Assembly: GCA_023386155.1 (NCBI GenBank)
Contig: JAEWKH010000049.1
Span: 1 to 64,000, forward strand
Reading direction: 5' to 3'
DNA from: Pseudomonadota bacterium
GTDB taxonomy: Bacteria; Pseudomonadota; Alphaproteobacteria; Rhizobiales; Beijerinckiaceae
DNA length: 64,000 nucleotides
Below are positions 50,685-59,897 of this stretch, piece after piece. The number at the start of each line of letters is the position of its first letter. Positions within the stretch are counted from its first letter, which is position 1. The translations under genes and the position numbers were made by a program. The notes under the pieces are model-generated. The model ran no database searches. It was not told the DNA's origin and saw only the letters and a list, made by a program, of their open reading frames with translations.

Positions 50685-52978
50685 GCGCCCGTCCCATCGG
50701 TGCGGATGCGAATGGGGACGCCCTTGTAGGCCGGGGTCTTCGACAGCTCGTCGTGATAGTTCACGGGGATCAGGGGATTGGCCTCGGGGTAATAGGCCGC
50801 GACGCAAGCGTCCGGCAGGTCGTAGGGCACGATTTTCAGCCCGCGCACCACCCGCTCGACCCCATCCTCGACGGCACATTCGAGCGTCACCACCTGTCCC
50901 TCAGAGAGCCCCCGCCGGCCCATCTCCTCGGGGTTGATGAGAAGAATGTCGCGCGGCCCTGAAAGCCCTCGCAGCCGGTCCGAGAAACCGTAGATCGTGG
51001 TGTTGAACTGGTCGTTGGAGCGCAGCGTGACCAGCGTGAGTTCTTCGCCCTCGGGCGGCAGACCCAGGGCAGTCAGCACCTCGGGTGCTGTGAACTGAGC
51101 CTTCCCGCTTTCGGTCTTCCACTCGCGGTCGCGCGCCGGGTTGCCTCGGTAAAACCCGCCTGGCGTGAAGAGCCGTCCGTTGAAGTCACCGAACATGTCG
51201 GGATAGGTGGCCTCGATCAGGTCGCGGATCAGCCTATAATCGCCCGTCCATTCGTCCCACTTCACCTTTGGATTGGGCGGCAACGTTGCCTTGGCGATGC
51301 CCGCGACGATGGCGACCTCCGATCTCAGATGCGGCGAGGCGGGCTGGCGCTTGCCGAGCGAGCCGTGGATCATGCTCAGGCTGTCCTCCATCGTCACCGC
51401 CTGCGGGCCTGTCGCCTGGATGTCCTCCTCGGCCCGCACGAGGCAGGGCAGCAGCCAGGTGGTCCGCCCGGGCAGAAGGTGCGAGCGGTTGAGCTTGGTG
51501 GCGATCTGCACGTTGAGATCGAGCCCGCGCCACGCCTCCTCGGCACGAGCCCGATCGGGGATGGCGCGGGCGAGATTTCCGCCCAGCGAGATGAAGCCGC
51601 GGACCGATCCATCGAGAAGACCTTCGACCAGATTGACGGTGGAGTGCCCCTCCTCCTGCGGAGGCTCGAAGCCGAAGAGTTCCCTGAGCTTGTCCATCGG
51701 CACGTTCTCGGGTTTCTCGGTGATCCCTACGGTGCGCTGGCCCTGCACGTTGGAATGGCCCCTCACGGGCGAGACGCCTGCCCCCTCCCGCCCGATATTA
51801 CCTCGCAGCAGGAGCAGGTTCACGAGCATGGCGAGATTGAGCCAGCCCCTGACGTGCTGGGTCAGACCCATCCCATAGATGCCGATAACGTTTCTCGACG
51901 AGGCATAGATCTCCGCCACCTCGTCGAGTTCGCTGCGGCGCAGGCCGGATTCCCTTTCGATCTCCTCCCAGGACACCTTACGCAGCCGCGCTTTGAGCTC
52001 GTCGAGTCCCTGCGTGTGCGTCTCGATGAAGGAGCGGTCGAGGATCGTACCGCCTCTCTCGTCGTCGAGTTCCAGCACGCGCTTGCACAATCCTGCCAGC
52101 ACCGCGACGTCACCCCCGGGACGGACCTGGAGGTAGATGTCCGAGATCCGGGTGGCGGGCTTCACCGTCATCTGGGCTGGATTCTGGGGGTCGGCGAACT
52201 CGACGAGCCCCCTCTCGCGGATCGGGTTGAAGGTGACGATCCTGCAGCCTCGCTCCTTGGCATCCTTGAGCGTGTGAAGGAAGCGCGGCGAGTTGGTTCC
52301 GGTGTTCTGGCCGAAGAACAGGATCAGGTCGCAATGATCGAAGTCCGAGAGCACGCAGGTGCCTACACTGACCCCGATCACTTTTTTCAGCCCCACGCTC
52401 GTGGTCTCATGGCACATGTTGGAGCTGTCGGGCAGGTTGTTGTGCCCGTAGAGCCGCGCGAAGAGTGCATAGAGATAGGCGGTCTCCAGGCTGCCCTTGC
52501 CGGACATGTAGAAGACCGTCGACTTCGGATCGAGGTCCCGAAGCTTCGCTCCGATCTCCGCGAAGGCTTCTTCCCACGTCGCCTCGACGTAGCGATCCGA
52601 GGCCGTGTCATAGCGCATCGGATGCGTGAGCCTCCCTGCCTCCTCGAGTTCGTGGTCGGATAGGTCGCGCAGCTCTGTCACGCTGTGCGCGGCGAAGAAG
52701 TCGGGCGTGCAGCGGTCGCGCGTAAGGTCCCAGATCGTGGCCTTGGCGCCGTTCTCGCAGAACTCGAAGAGGTGCGGCTGCGCCGGCTTGGTCCAAGCGC
52801 AGGAGGTACACATGTGCCCGCCTGGCTTGTTCTGGCGCATCAGCGTGCGAAAGGCACCAAAGGTAGGCTTCTGGTCGGCCAGGATGCGGCCGACTCCCTT
52901 GAGGGATCCCCAGCCGCCGGTGGCGCTCTCGTAATGGGGCGTGTCGGGGCGCTGAACGGCTTCCTCGGGTTTACTCAT
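50681..52978 (-). CDS. FdhF/YdeP-family molybdopterin oxidoreductase
   Basis: This is a cytoplasmic Mo-bis-MGD enzyme of 765 residues. The N-terminal iron-sulphur motif HMCTSCAWTKP with a further cysteine in FEFCENG is near residue 45, and NMCHETTSVG carries the cysteine that would ligate Mo. GQNTGTNSPRFLHTL and the C-terminal molybdopterin dinucleotide domain (LRSNDQFNTTIYGFSDRL) follow. The family is named for E. coli YdeP, related to formate dehydrogenase but without proven formate activity. The start follows GGAGGACCAC. It leads the ctaG-copD series, an unusual link between a molybdoenzyme and an oxidase assembly operon. Confidence 0.92.
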   Translation of the reverse strand: MSKPEEAVQRPDTPHYESATGGWGSLKGVGRILADQKPTFGAFRTLMRQNKPGGHMCTSCAWTKPAQPHLFEFCENGAKATIWDLTRDRCTPDFFAAHSVTELRDLSDHELEEAGRLTHPMRYDTASDRYVEATWEEAFAEIGAKLRDLDPKSTVFYMSGKGSLETAYLYALFARLYGHNNLPDSSNMCHETTSVGLKKVIGVSVGTCVLSDFDHCDLILFFGQNTGTNSPRFLHTLKDAKERGCRIVTFNPIRERGLVEFADPQNPAQMTVKPATRISDIYLQVRPGGDVAVLAGLCKRVLELDDERGGTILDRSFIETHTQGLDELKARLRKVSWEEIERESGLRRSELDEVAEIYASSRNVIGIYGMGLTQHVRGWLNLAMLVNLLLLRGNIGREGAGVSPVRGHSNVQGQRTVGITEKPENVPMDKLRELFGFEPPQEEGHSTVNLVEGLLDGSVRGFISLGGNLARAIPDRARAEEAWRGLDLNVQIATKLNRSHLLPGRTTWLLPCLVRAEEDIQATGPQAVTMEDSLSMIHGSLGKRQPASPHLRSEVAIVAGIAKATLPPNPKVKWDEWTGDYRLIRDLIEATYPDMFGDFNGRLFTPGGFYRGNPARDREWKTESGKAQFTAPEVLTALGLPPEGEELTLVTLRSNDQFNTTIYGFSDRLRGLSGPRDILLINPEEMGRRGLSEGQVVTLECAVEDGVERVVRGLKIVPYDLPDACVAAYYPEANPLIPVNYHDELSKTPAYKGVPIRIRTDGTGA

Positions 52979-53355
52979 GTGGTCCTCCTCGGAGCGCAGC
53001 GGCCAGACCGGCGGAACGTCGCGGCCTGCTTCTCGACAAGCCAGGATCCGGTGGTTCCATCGATCCGGTGCGCCCCTTCCCACCGGCGGGTCAGGCTTGT
53101 CCCGGCCCGCGAAGCGTTGCTGCTGCAATCGAGGGAAATGCGAATGCGCAGGGCCTAGTTCCTCCCCGTCGGGCACGACACGCATTCCACGGCGATATCG
53201 GCACCGGCAACCTTAGCAGGACTTATGACCCGCCGAGGCTTGCCGGAACCTCCAGATGATCGTTTCCGAACCTATCGACCGCTCCTGCATTGACCTCCCG
53301 ATATCTGTGCCGGATGCGGGACGTTTGGCTTGGTTCGGGAACGAGAGGAGACGCT
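52979..53355. promoter_or_regulatory. Divergent region between YdeP-like gene and DUF2231-dehydrogenase pair
   Basis: No gene is supported in these 377 bases. It must contain promoters for both the molybdoenzyme operon and the plus-strand pair. I see ribosome-binding sites at both ends (GGAGG before the minus-strand ATG, GAGAGGAG at 53343-53350) but no clear palindrome or repeat. Confidence 0.4.
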
Positions 53356-53787
53356 GTGGTTGCCACATCCAGCCCAGGCTATCTGAGGCCAATCCACCCT
53401 CTTCACGCAATCCTCCTTGCCTTTCCATTCCCCCTATTCCTGGGCGCATTGCTCAGCGATCTCGCCTACAGGTCGAGCTTTCACGTACAATGGGCCAACT
53501 TCTCGTCATGGCTCATCGCCGGCGGATTGCTCGTCGGCGCCTTCGCGATGCTCTGGGCACTGGTCAACATCTTTCGCGGGGGAGCTGCCAACAGGGGACG
53601 GCTGATCACCTATTTCGTCGTGCTGCTCGCCATGTGGGTGCTCGGATTCGTCAACGCCCTCGTCCACGCGAAGGACGCCTGGGCGACCATGCCGGAAGGG
53701 CTCTATCTCTCTGCGATCACGACACTTCTGGCCCTCGCTGCGGCCTGGATCGGTTATTCGGGGTTTCATGCGGGAGGGGTGAAATGA
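53356..53787 (+). CDS. DUF2231 membrane protein (second copy)
   Basis: This protein of 143 residues has four membrane helices. RPIHPLHAILLAFPFPLFLGALLSDLAY is the DUF2231 signature. A GTG start with the ribosome-binding site GAGAGGAG fits the family better than the open frame upstream. Its stop overlaps the start of the sugar dehydrogenase lipoprotein (ATGA). It may anchor or pass electrons from that dehydrogenase to the respiratory chain, a suggestion based on context only. Confidence 0.8.
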   Translation: MVATSSPGYLRPIHPLHAILLAFPFPLFLGALLSDLAYRSSFHVQWANFSSWLIAGGLLVGAFAMLWALVNIFRGGAANRGRLITYFVVLLAMWVLGFVNALVHAKDAWATMPEGLYLSAITTLLALAAAWIGYSGFHAGGVK

Positions 53788-55067
53788 TCCGCTCTTCCCT
53801 CCTGATCGGCACACTGGCGATTGCCCTCGCGGCCTGCAACGGCGATCCGGAACCGCCGCAATATGGGTCCAACCCGAACCTGCCCGAACCGCATAGCGGC
53901 CTGCTCCCCTCCATGAAGATCCCGAGGCCGGCCAACTGGGGCAACGATCTGCCGAAGGTTCCGGAGGGATTCAAAATTCAAGCCATCGCCACGGATCTCA
54001 GGATCCCGCGCCAGACTCTTGTCCTTCCCAATGGGGACATCCTGGTCGCGGAGGGGTCAGGTGGCTATGCGCCCACGCTACGCCCCAAGGACCTGATCGC
54101 AGGCTTCATCAAGAGTCTCGGCAAGAGTTCGGTGAAGGGCGGCGACCGGCTGACGCTGCTGCGCGATGCCGATGGCGACGGAACCTACGAGATGCAGGGC
54201 ATCTTCGCCGACGACCTCAACGCACCTTATGGCCTCGCATTGGTCAACGGCTCCATCTATGTCGCCAACCAGGATGCATTGGTCCGGTTCGATTATCAGG
54301 ATGGACAGTCCGAGGCGAGCGGACCGCCCACGAAGGTGACGGATCTTCCGGCAGTGATCAATCATCACTGGACGAAGGCGATGACCGCCAGCGCGGACGG
54401 ACGCTTTCTCTATGTCGGCATCGGATCCAACAGCAACATCACCGAGCGCGGGATGGACGCCGAGGAAGACCGGGCGATGGTCTGGCAGATCGATATCGAG
54501 ACAGGAATGCACAAGCCTTACGCCACTGGCCTTCGCAATCCCACCGCCCTCGCGATTCAGCCTGGAACAGGCCAGCTCTGGGCCGTCGTCAACGAGCGGG
54601 ACGAAATTGGTCCCAACCTTGTTCCCGATTACCTGACATCCGTCCGCGAGGGCGGCTTCTATGGATGGCCGTACAGCTATTGGGGCCAGAATGTCGACCC
54701 GCGCGCCCAGCCACAGGATCCGGAGAAGGTCGCCGCGGCCATCCGCCCGGATTACAGCCTGGGATCGCACGTGGCGGCGCTTGGCATTGCCTTCTCGAGC
54801 GAGGCGATGGGCGCAAATTTCGCCGAGGGAGTGTTCGTCGGCGAGCATGGCAGCTGGAACCGCAACGTGCCGGTCGGCTACAGGGTGATCTTCATACCGT
54901 TCCGCGACGGCCGGCCCGCCGGGGAACCGATCGACTTCGTTTCCGGCTTCCTGGTCGACGACGACAACACGCGGGGACGACCGGTCGGGGTCACTTTGGA
55001 TCCGCGCGGCGCACTGATCGTTGCCGACGACCTCTCGAATACGATCTGGAGAGTGACGAGGAACTAG
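53784..55067 (+). CDS. PQQ-type sugar dehydrogenase lipoprotein (sorbosone dehydrogenase-like)
   Basis: This protein of 427 residues folds as a six-bladed propeller related to soluble glucose/L-sorbosone dehydrogenases. A lipobox (IALAAC near residue 18) predicts membrane anchoring in the periplasm. Motifs include LVLPNGDILVAEGSGG, ADDLNAPYGLAL, TGLRNPTALAIQPGTGQLWAVVNERDEIG with the catalytic-type arginine-asparagine cluster, and GEHGSWNRN. It is translated with the DUF2231 gene. A dihaem cytochrome c gene about 0.7 kb further on could accept its electrons. Substrate is unknown, and some relatives may not use PQQ. Confidence 0.87.
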   Translation: MIRSSLLIGTLAIALAACNGDPEPPQYGSNPNLPEPHSGLLPSMKIPRPANWGNDLPKVPEGFKIQAIATDLRIPRQTLVLPNGDILVAEGSGGYAPTLRPKDLIAGFIKSLGKSSVKGGDRLTLLRDADGDGTYEMQGIFADDLNAPYGLALVNGSIYVANQDALVRFDYQDGQSEASGPPTKVTDLPAVINHHWTKAMTASADGRFLYVGIGSNSNITERGMDAEEDRAMVWQIDIETGMHKPYATGLRNPTALAIQPGTGQLWAVVNERDEIGPNLVPDYLTSVREGGFYGWPYSYWGQNVDPRAQPQDPEKVAAAIRPDYSLGSHVAALGIAFSSEAMGANFAEGVFVGEHGSWNRNVPVGYRVIFIPFRDGRPAGEPIDFVSGFLVDDDNTRGRPVGVTLDPRGALIVADDLSNTIWRVTRN

Positions 55068-55111
55068 CGCGCTGCGCAGACCCTAAGGGCCACGTCAGTA
55101 ATGCGATGTCC

Positions 55112-55633
55112 TCAGGCTTGCCGCGCCAGGAGTTCGTCCGAAACGTCCCGCCCGGTATGCCTTGGCGTGATCAGGCGGCTGAGATCGAAGCCCTGCCGCC
55201 GCGCCTCGGCGAGATATGCTTCCTTCTCCGCCTCACGGACGTTCGGCTCTCTCGCCAGAAGCCACAAATGGTCTCTGTCGGGAGTTCCTACCAGGGACAG
55301 CCGATAGCCGGGATCGAGCTTCAGAACCCAGTAATCGCCTTTCGTGAAGGGAACCCAACGAAGGCCCTCCGGAAGAAACGACACCTTCAACTGGGACTTG
55401 CCGTCGTTGACTGGCGTGGCTTCACCAATGGACCGGGTCGGCTTGCCCTGTGCATCGAAGCAGCGGTTGTCGACACGAACCGTGCCGTTGTCCTTCAGGC
55501 TGTACCGGGCAGTGATATCGGTGGCGGCCTCGTCCTCCCACTTCAAGGGAAGGCGGCAGATCTCATACCACTTGCCAAGGTAGCGTTCCAGGTCGAGGAA
55601 AGCGATCGCGGCAACAGGGTTGGCGTCGGTCAT
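55112..55633 (-). CDS. Lipocalin-family protein (Blc-like)
   Basis: This is a 173-residue lipocalin. The first structurally conserved region is YLGKWYEICRLPLKWE near residue 15, followed by the Blc-like DITARYSLKDNGTVRVDNRCF and the KGDYWVLKLD strand. No lipoprotein signal is visible, unlike E. coli Blc, so it may be cytoplasmic. I chose the ATG with GGAG eight bases upstream; another ATG lies eight codons earlier. It stands alone on the minus strand between the dehydrogenase and cytochrome genes. Confidence 0.87.
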   Translation of the reverse strand: MTDANPVAAIAFLDLERYLGKWYEICRLPLKWEDEAATDITARYSLKDNGTVRVDNRCFDAQGKPTRSIGEATPVNDGKSQLKVSFLPEGLRWVPFTKGDYWVLKLDPGYRLSLVGTPDRDHLWLLAREPNVREAEKEAYLAEARRQGFDLSRLITPRHTGRDVSDELLARQA

Positions 55634-55808
55634 GCTTGTCTCCGTGGTCTCCGCCACTCAACGGGATCCGCGTCCTTCCGTTCCTGGCGCATCCCCACGA
55701 AGACGCCGATCTCTGTCCGACATTGCCGTGCAGCGGCATTTGCCTCAGCCGCACAGCCCTCTAGATACCATCTCCCGGGCAGATAGCGCCTGCTGGATGT
55801 AAGCCTCA

Positions 55809-56666
55809 ATGCCACGTTCGCCTCTGTCTCTCTTGTTGTGGGCTTTTATGCTCTTGGCATTAGGAGGTGGCGGCTTGCTGGCCTATGTCTATTCCGGTGT
55901 GTACGACATATCGGCGACCAAGCAGCATACGTCACTGGTCTACTGGATCCTGAGCACAGCACGGCGCCAATCGGTCCAAACCCATTCCTCCGGCAGTCCT
56001 CCGCTTCTGGATCTTGCCAATGCGGACCTCATTGCCTCGGGGCTCACCCTGTTCGAGCGGCATTGCCGACAATGCCATGGCGCTCCGGGGATTGCGCCGG
56101 ATGCAATCGGTCTCGGAATGAATCCCTCTCCGCCAAATTTCGCCCAGATGGGCAGGGATCTGACAGCACAAGAGTTGTACTGGTCCGTTTCGAATGGCAT
56201 CAAGCTGACCGGGATGCCTGCCTGGAAGCATCGCCTGAGCGAGCATGAACGCCGGGCCATCGTGGCATTCCTGAAAGACTCTCCGACACTGTCCCCCGCC
56301 GACTATCTGAAGCAACGAGACCGCCTGATATCCGAGGGGACGACAGGAGCCGCCAATCAATTTTCAGAGGCTCCGTGGGAACCGGAGGGAGCGGCGCAAC
56401 GAGGCCGTGCTGCGATTCAGCAATACGCGTGCCCCACCTGCCATGTCATACCGGGGATCAGAGGTCCTGACGCGCAGGTGGGTCCACCGTTGAATGGTAT
56501 CGCTGAACAGGTCTATCTTGCCGGCGTTCTTTTGAACAACCCGACCCACATGATCGAGTGGCTGCGCCATCCACAGAAGGTGAAGCCTCTCTCCGCCATG
56601 CCCGATCTGGGCGTGACCGAGCGCGACGCCCGTGACATTGCGGCGTATCTTTATACGCTGCGATAG
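55809..56666 (+). CDS. Membrane-anchored dihaem c-type cytochrome
   Basis: This protein of 285 residues has an uncleaved N-terminal membrane helix (about 8-28) and two class I cytochrome c domains in the periplasm. Haem-binding CxxCH motifs are CRQCH (86-90) and CPTCH (208-212). Probable axial methionines lie in LTGMPAW (136) and LSAMPD near 258. It could carry electrons between the PQQ-type dehydrogenase or quinol pool and a terminal oxidase. The neighbouring oxidase lacks CuA, so it may serve another acceptor. Confidence 0.88.
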   Translation: MPRSPLSLLLWAFMLLALGGGGLLAYVYSGVYDISATKQHTSLVYWILSTARRQSVQTHSSGSPPLLDLANADLIASGLTLFERHCRQCHGAPGIAPDAIGLGMNPSPPNFAQMGRDLTAQELYWSVSNGIKLTGMPAWKHRLSEHERRAIVAFLKDSPTLSPADYLKQRDRLISEGTTGAANQFSEAPWEPEGAAQRGRAAIQQYACPTCHVIPGIRGPDAQVGPPLNGIAEQVYLAGVLLNNPTHMIEWLRHPQKVKPLSAMPDLGVTERDARDIAAYLYTLR

Positions 56667-56837
56667 GAATCGCTGGCCGCCGTTTGCAGCAGTGCCATCG
56701 CTCTCGCGAAGGGACCGGACCCGCCTGTTGCGTCAGTCATGCGAGGGGGGCTTCGCTTCGCTGGCCTGGCTTCTCCCGAGCAACGGAATTGCGGCGGGGA
56801 ACACAGTTTTGACATAAACCGCAGTAAATTGGCCTTC

Positions 56838-57025
56838 GCAATGTGCGGGAGAGAGCCAGCTTGCTGGCCGCCGAAGGAGCAACTGCCCCGGAAACTCTCA
56901 GGCACCACGGACCGCTTCATTGCACAACACTCTGAAAAGCGGAGCATTCTGCTCCCGCCCATGGTGAAAGTCGCGGCTGCCTTGCGCATCCCGACGAAAC
57001 TCTCAGGCCAATGACAGAGGGGGCT
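56838..57025 (+). promoter_or_regulatory. Tandem glycine riboswitch
   Basis: Two consecutive aptamers are recognisable. The first has GGGAGAG, GCCGAAGGAGCAA, CGGAAACTCTCAGGCA and the linker ACGGACCGC, closed by GCAATG/CATTGC. The second is more diverged at its 5' half (CTCTGAAAAGCGG, GGTGAAAGTCGCG) but keeps GAAACTCTCAGGCCAA and GACAGAGGGGG. Downstream, GGCTCCA (57021-57027) can pair with TGGAGCC, which contains the ribosome-binding site GGAG of the 27-codon ORF. This suggests translational control. No gcv gene or glycine transporter follows. Confidence 0.88.
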
Positions 57026-57066
57026 CCACTGCAGGATCGCCTGCGGCGCATGATGGAGCCTGACGA

Positions 57067-57150
57067 ATGCCCTCCTTCCCATCCTCGAAAGCCGTGTTGC
57101 ACGATTTTCTCCGCGACGTCCTGCGGAGAGCCGGGATCGGCCGCGTCTGA
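57067..57150 (+). pseudogene. 27-codon ORF under the glycine riboswitch, probable truncated gene
   Basis: ATG follows GGAG by eight bases and opens MPSFPSSKAVLHDFLRDVLR, ending at TGA after 27 codons. The peptide is amphipathic and loosely resembles the N-terminal helix of malate/lactate dehydrogenase-like (Ldh2-type) proteins, a weak match. A palindromic repeat begins ten bases after the stop. The simplest reading is the remaining 5' end of a glycine-controlled gene whose body was lost. A genuine small protein is the alternative. Confidence 0.4.
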
Positions 57151-57159
57151 GCCGCTAGC

Positions 57160-57199
57160 GCATCGTGCGAAAGGTGGGTCCACTTTTCACTCCCGATGC
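57160..57199. repeat. Diverged AAGTGG-type palindromic repeat
   Basis: GCATCG...AAAGGTGG-GT-CCACTTTTCAC...CGATGC forms an imperfect hairpin related to the CCCAAAAGTGG palindromes at 21176-21230 and 33064-33088. It sits at the end of the truncated riboswitch ORF. Confidence 0.6.
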
Positions 57200-57420
57200 T
57201 CTGACGCGCTGGAACTCGTTCTCGAAAGCCGGTCTCCTCGACGGAACTTGCGGTCCATGGCCTGACGCCACGTGCATCGATGGATGCGCGAAGGTGACGG
57301 TTGTCCACTCGCATGGGCGCTCGCATGTCGAGATGCGCCGGGACTCCTCGTTTCCATCCACTGTCATTGAGCGGGTGCCTTCGTATCGACGAGCGCACTC
57401 GCCTGAACCCGGGGCTCGCG

Positions 57421-59835
57421 ATGCGCTTCGTTCTCCGCTTTTTCGGCTTTGCCACGGCTCTAGCCTCGCTTCTCATGATCAGCGCCGCGTTGGCCGCCGG
57501 ACTCCTCCTCTGGCATCTCTCCGCCGATCTTCCCGACCATGCCGAGCTCGCGCGCTACGAGCCTGCACTGACGACGCGCCTGCATGCGGCCGATGGGCGT
57601 GTCATCGCCGAATATGCCCGTCAGAACCGGTTGTACCTTCCTCTCTCAGCCGTGCCCCAGCGGATCGTCGCCGCCTTCCTGTCGGCGGAGGACCGGCACT
57701 TCTATGAGCACAGCGGGATCGATCCCAAAGGCATCGGCCGCGCGCTGCTCGCCAACCTCGCCAGCGATGCGAGCCGCCCGCAGGGGGCCTCGACGATCAC
57801 CCAGCAGGTCGCCAAGAACCTCCTGCTGTCACGCGAGCAGACCTACAGCCGTAAGATCAAGGAGATCCTCCTCGCCTTCCGGATCGAGGAGGCCTTCAGC
57901 AAGGACCGCATCCTCGAGCTGTACCTCAACGAGATCTATTTCGGCATGGGCCACTACGGCATCGCTGCGGCCGCACTGGGCTATTTCGAAAAATCCGTGC
58001 ACGAGCTGAGCCTCGCGGAGACTGCCTATCTCGCCGCTCTGCCGAAAGGACCGAACAACTATCATCCCCTGCGCCAGCCCGAAGCCGCGATGGCCCGCCG
58101 CAACTGGGTCCTGGAGCGGATGGCGGCCAACGGCCATATCGGGCAGGACGAGGCCGATGCGGCGATGGAAGAAGCCCTCGACATCAATCCGCGCTCGGTC
58201 TCGCCACACGAGATCCAGGCCGGCTATTTCGCCGAGGAGGTCCGGCGCGAGCTCGCCAACCGCTATGGTGAGGCGACACTCTACGAAGGGGGCCTTTCGG
58301 TTCGCACGACACTCGATCCGAAGATGCAGGTCGCGGCCCGCAGGAGCCTCGTCGACGGCTTGGTCCGCTTCGATGAGGCACGAGGCTGGCGCGGAGCCGA
58401 GAAACGGCTCGCCTCCATCGAGGGCGATTGGGGCGCAAGACTCGCCGAGTTGCCGACACTCGAGGATATCCGCCCATGGCAGCAGGCCGTTGTGCTCTCA
58501 ATCGACGCCAAGGGCGCCCGCATCGGCCTGCGGCCGAACCAGAACGCCGGCGGCGCCATCGAGCCGTCCCGCCGTACGGGCCGGATCATGGCTCAGGGCA
58601 TCCGCTGGACGCGCAAGAGCCACGTGAGCGACGTGCTGCGCGTCGGCGACGTCGTCCATGTCGAGCCGCTCGGGAAATCGCCCGGACAGTACCGGCTGCG
58701 GCAGATCCCTGAGGTCTCCGGCGCCCTGGTGGCGCTCGAGCCGGATACCGGCCGCATCCGCGCCATGGTCGGCGGCTTCTCGTTTGGCCAGAACGAGTTC
58801 AACCGCGTGACCCAGGCATGGCGGCAGCCAGGCTCGACCTTCAAGGCAATCGTCTATGCGGCTGCGCTGGACAGAGGCTATACGCCCTCCAGCCTTGTTC
58901 TCGATGAGCCCCTGTCCATCGACCAGGGCCCCGGACAGGCGCCATGGTCTCCAGGCAACCACAACGGCCGCTACGACGGCCCGTCCACGCTGCGCATGGG
59001 ACTGGAGCGCTCCAAGAATGTGATGACGGTCCGGCTCGCGCGCGACATCGGCATGCCGCTGGTCGCCGACTACACGCGGCGTCTGGGCGTTCAGGACGAC
59101 CTGCCGACCCTGCTCGCGATGGCGCTGGGTGCCGGCGAGACGACCGTGCTGCGGATGACAACCGCCTATGCCATGCTCGTCAATGGCGGCCGCTATATCC
59201 GGCCGACACTGATCGAAAACATCCAGGACCGGCACGGGAAAGCCATCTTCCGGCACGACCGGCGGACCTGCTCCGGCTGCGCGGCCTCCTCCTGGCGCAA
59301 CCAGGCGCCACCCAGGCTGGCGGACAGGGCGGAGCAGGTCATCGACCCGCTGACGGCCTACCAAGTGACCTCCCTGCTCGAGGGCGTCGTCGATCGCACG
59401 CTGCGGCGGGTGTTCTCGGGCTTCGACCGCCCGCTCGCCGGCAAGACCGGCACCACCAACGATGCCAAGGATTTATGGTTCGTCGGCTCGACGCCGGAGC
59501 TCGCCGTCGGCGTGTTCATCGGTTACGATCGCCCGCGCTCGCTCGGGAAGTCCGCCTACGGCTCGGCGCACGCCGCGCCCATTGTCCGCGCGTTTCTGGA
59601 GCAGGCGCTCGAGGGCAAGCCGAAGAGAGCTTTCCGCGTTCCGCCAGGCATCAAGCTGATCCCGGTCGATCCCTACACGGGCGAGCGCAGCGCTCCCGGC
59701 AACGGGATTCTGGAAGCGTTCAAGCCGGGCACCGAGCCGCCGGTAGCACCGCCTCCCCCGGTCGCCGAATGGGAGGCGTACGACGTTCCGGGGCGTGAGG
59801 CCTATGCCCCGCCCGGTCCCACCTATTTCCGCTGA
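57421..59835 (+). CDS. mrcA: Penicillin-binding protein 1A (bifunctional transglycosylase/transpeptidase)
   Basis: This protein of 804 residues polymerises and cross-links peptidoglycan in the periplasm. An N-terminal membrane anchor (about 8-32) precedes a GT51 domain with catalytic Glu90 in SAEDRHFYEHSG and the GASTITQQVAKNLLL motif near 122. The transpeptidase domain has S-x-x-K (STFK, Ser472), SKN near 530 and KTGTT at 675. The tail is Pro-rich. Start at MRFVLRFFGF, the last ATG before the anchor. The preceding long leader with a glycine riboswitch does not obviously belong to it. Confidence 0.94.
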   Translation: MRFVLRFFGFATALASLLMISAALAAGLLLWHLSADLPDHAELARYEPALTTRLHAADGRVIAEYARQNRLYLPLSAVPQRIVAAFLSAEDRHFYEHSGIDPKGIGRALLANLASDASRPQGASTITQQVAKNLLLSREQTYSRKIKEILLAFRIEEAFSKDRILELYLNEIYFGMGHYGIAAAALGYFEKSVHELSLAETAYLAALPKGPNNYHPLRQPEAAMARRNWVLERMAANGHIGQDEADAAMEEALDINPRSVSPHEIQAGYFAEEVRRELANRYGEATLYEGGLSVRTTLDPKMQVAARRSLVDGLVRFDEARGWRGAEKRLASIEGDWGARLAELPTLEDIRPWQQAVVLSIDAKGARIGLRPNQNAGGAIEPSRRTGRIMAQGIRWTRKSHVSDVLRVGDVVHVEPLGKSPGQYRLRQIPEVSGALVALEPDTGRIRAMVGGFSFGQNEFNRVTQAWRQPGSTFKAIVYAAALDRGYTPSSLVLDEPLSIDQGPGQAPWSPGNHNGRYDGPSTLRMGLERSKNVMTVRLARDIGMPLVADYTRRLGVQDDLPTLLAMALGAGETTVLRMTTAYAMLVNGGRYIRPTLIENIQDRHGKAIFRHDRRTCSGCAASSWRNQAPPRLADRAEQVIDPLTAYQVTSLLEGVVDRTLRRVFSGFDRPLAGKTGTTNDAKDLWFVGSTPELAVGVFIGYDRPRSLGKSAYGSAHAAPIVRAFLEQALEGKPKRAFRVPPGIKLIPVDPYTGERSAPGNGILEAFKPGTEPPVAPPPPVAEWEAYDVPGREAYAPPGPTYFR

Positions 59836-59897
59836 TCCTTGACGAGCCGTACCGCCTCCGTGCAGTGATCCCGTAACGCCAGGATGGATTACCGACC

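Larger units (their letters stand above)
56667..57420. other. Long leader region: glycine riboswitch, short ORF and repeat
   Basis: This 754-base stretch without a full gene contains a -35-like TTGACA at 56809-56814, a tandem glycine riboswitch at 56838-57025, a 27-codon ORF at 57067-57150 and a palindromic repeat at 57160-57199. From 57200 to the PBP1A start I see nothing beyond open non-coding sequence. Confidence 0.6.
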
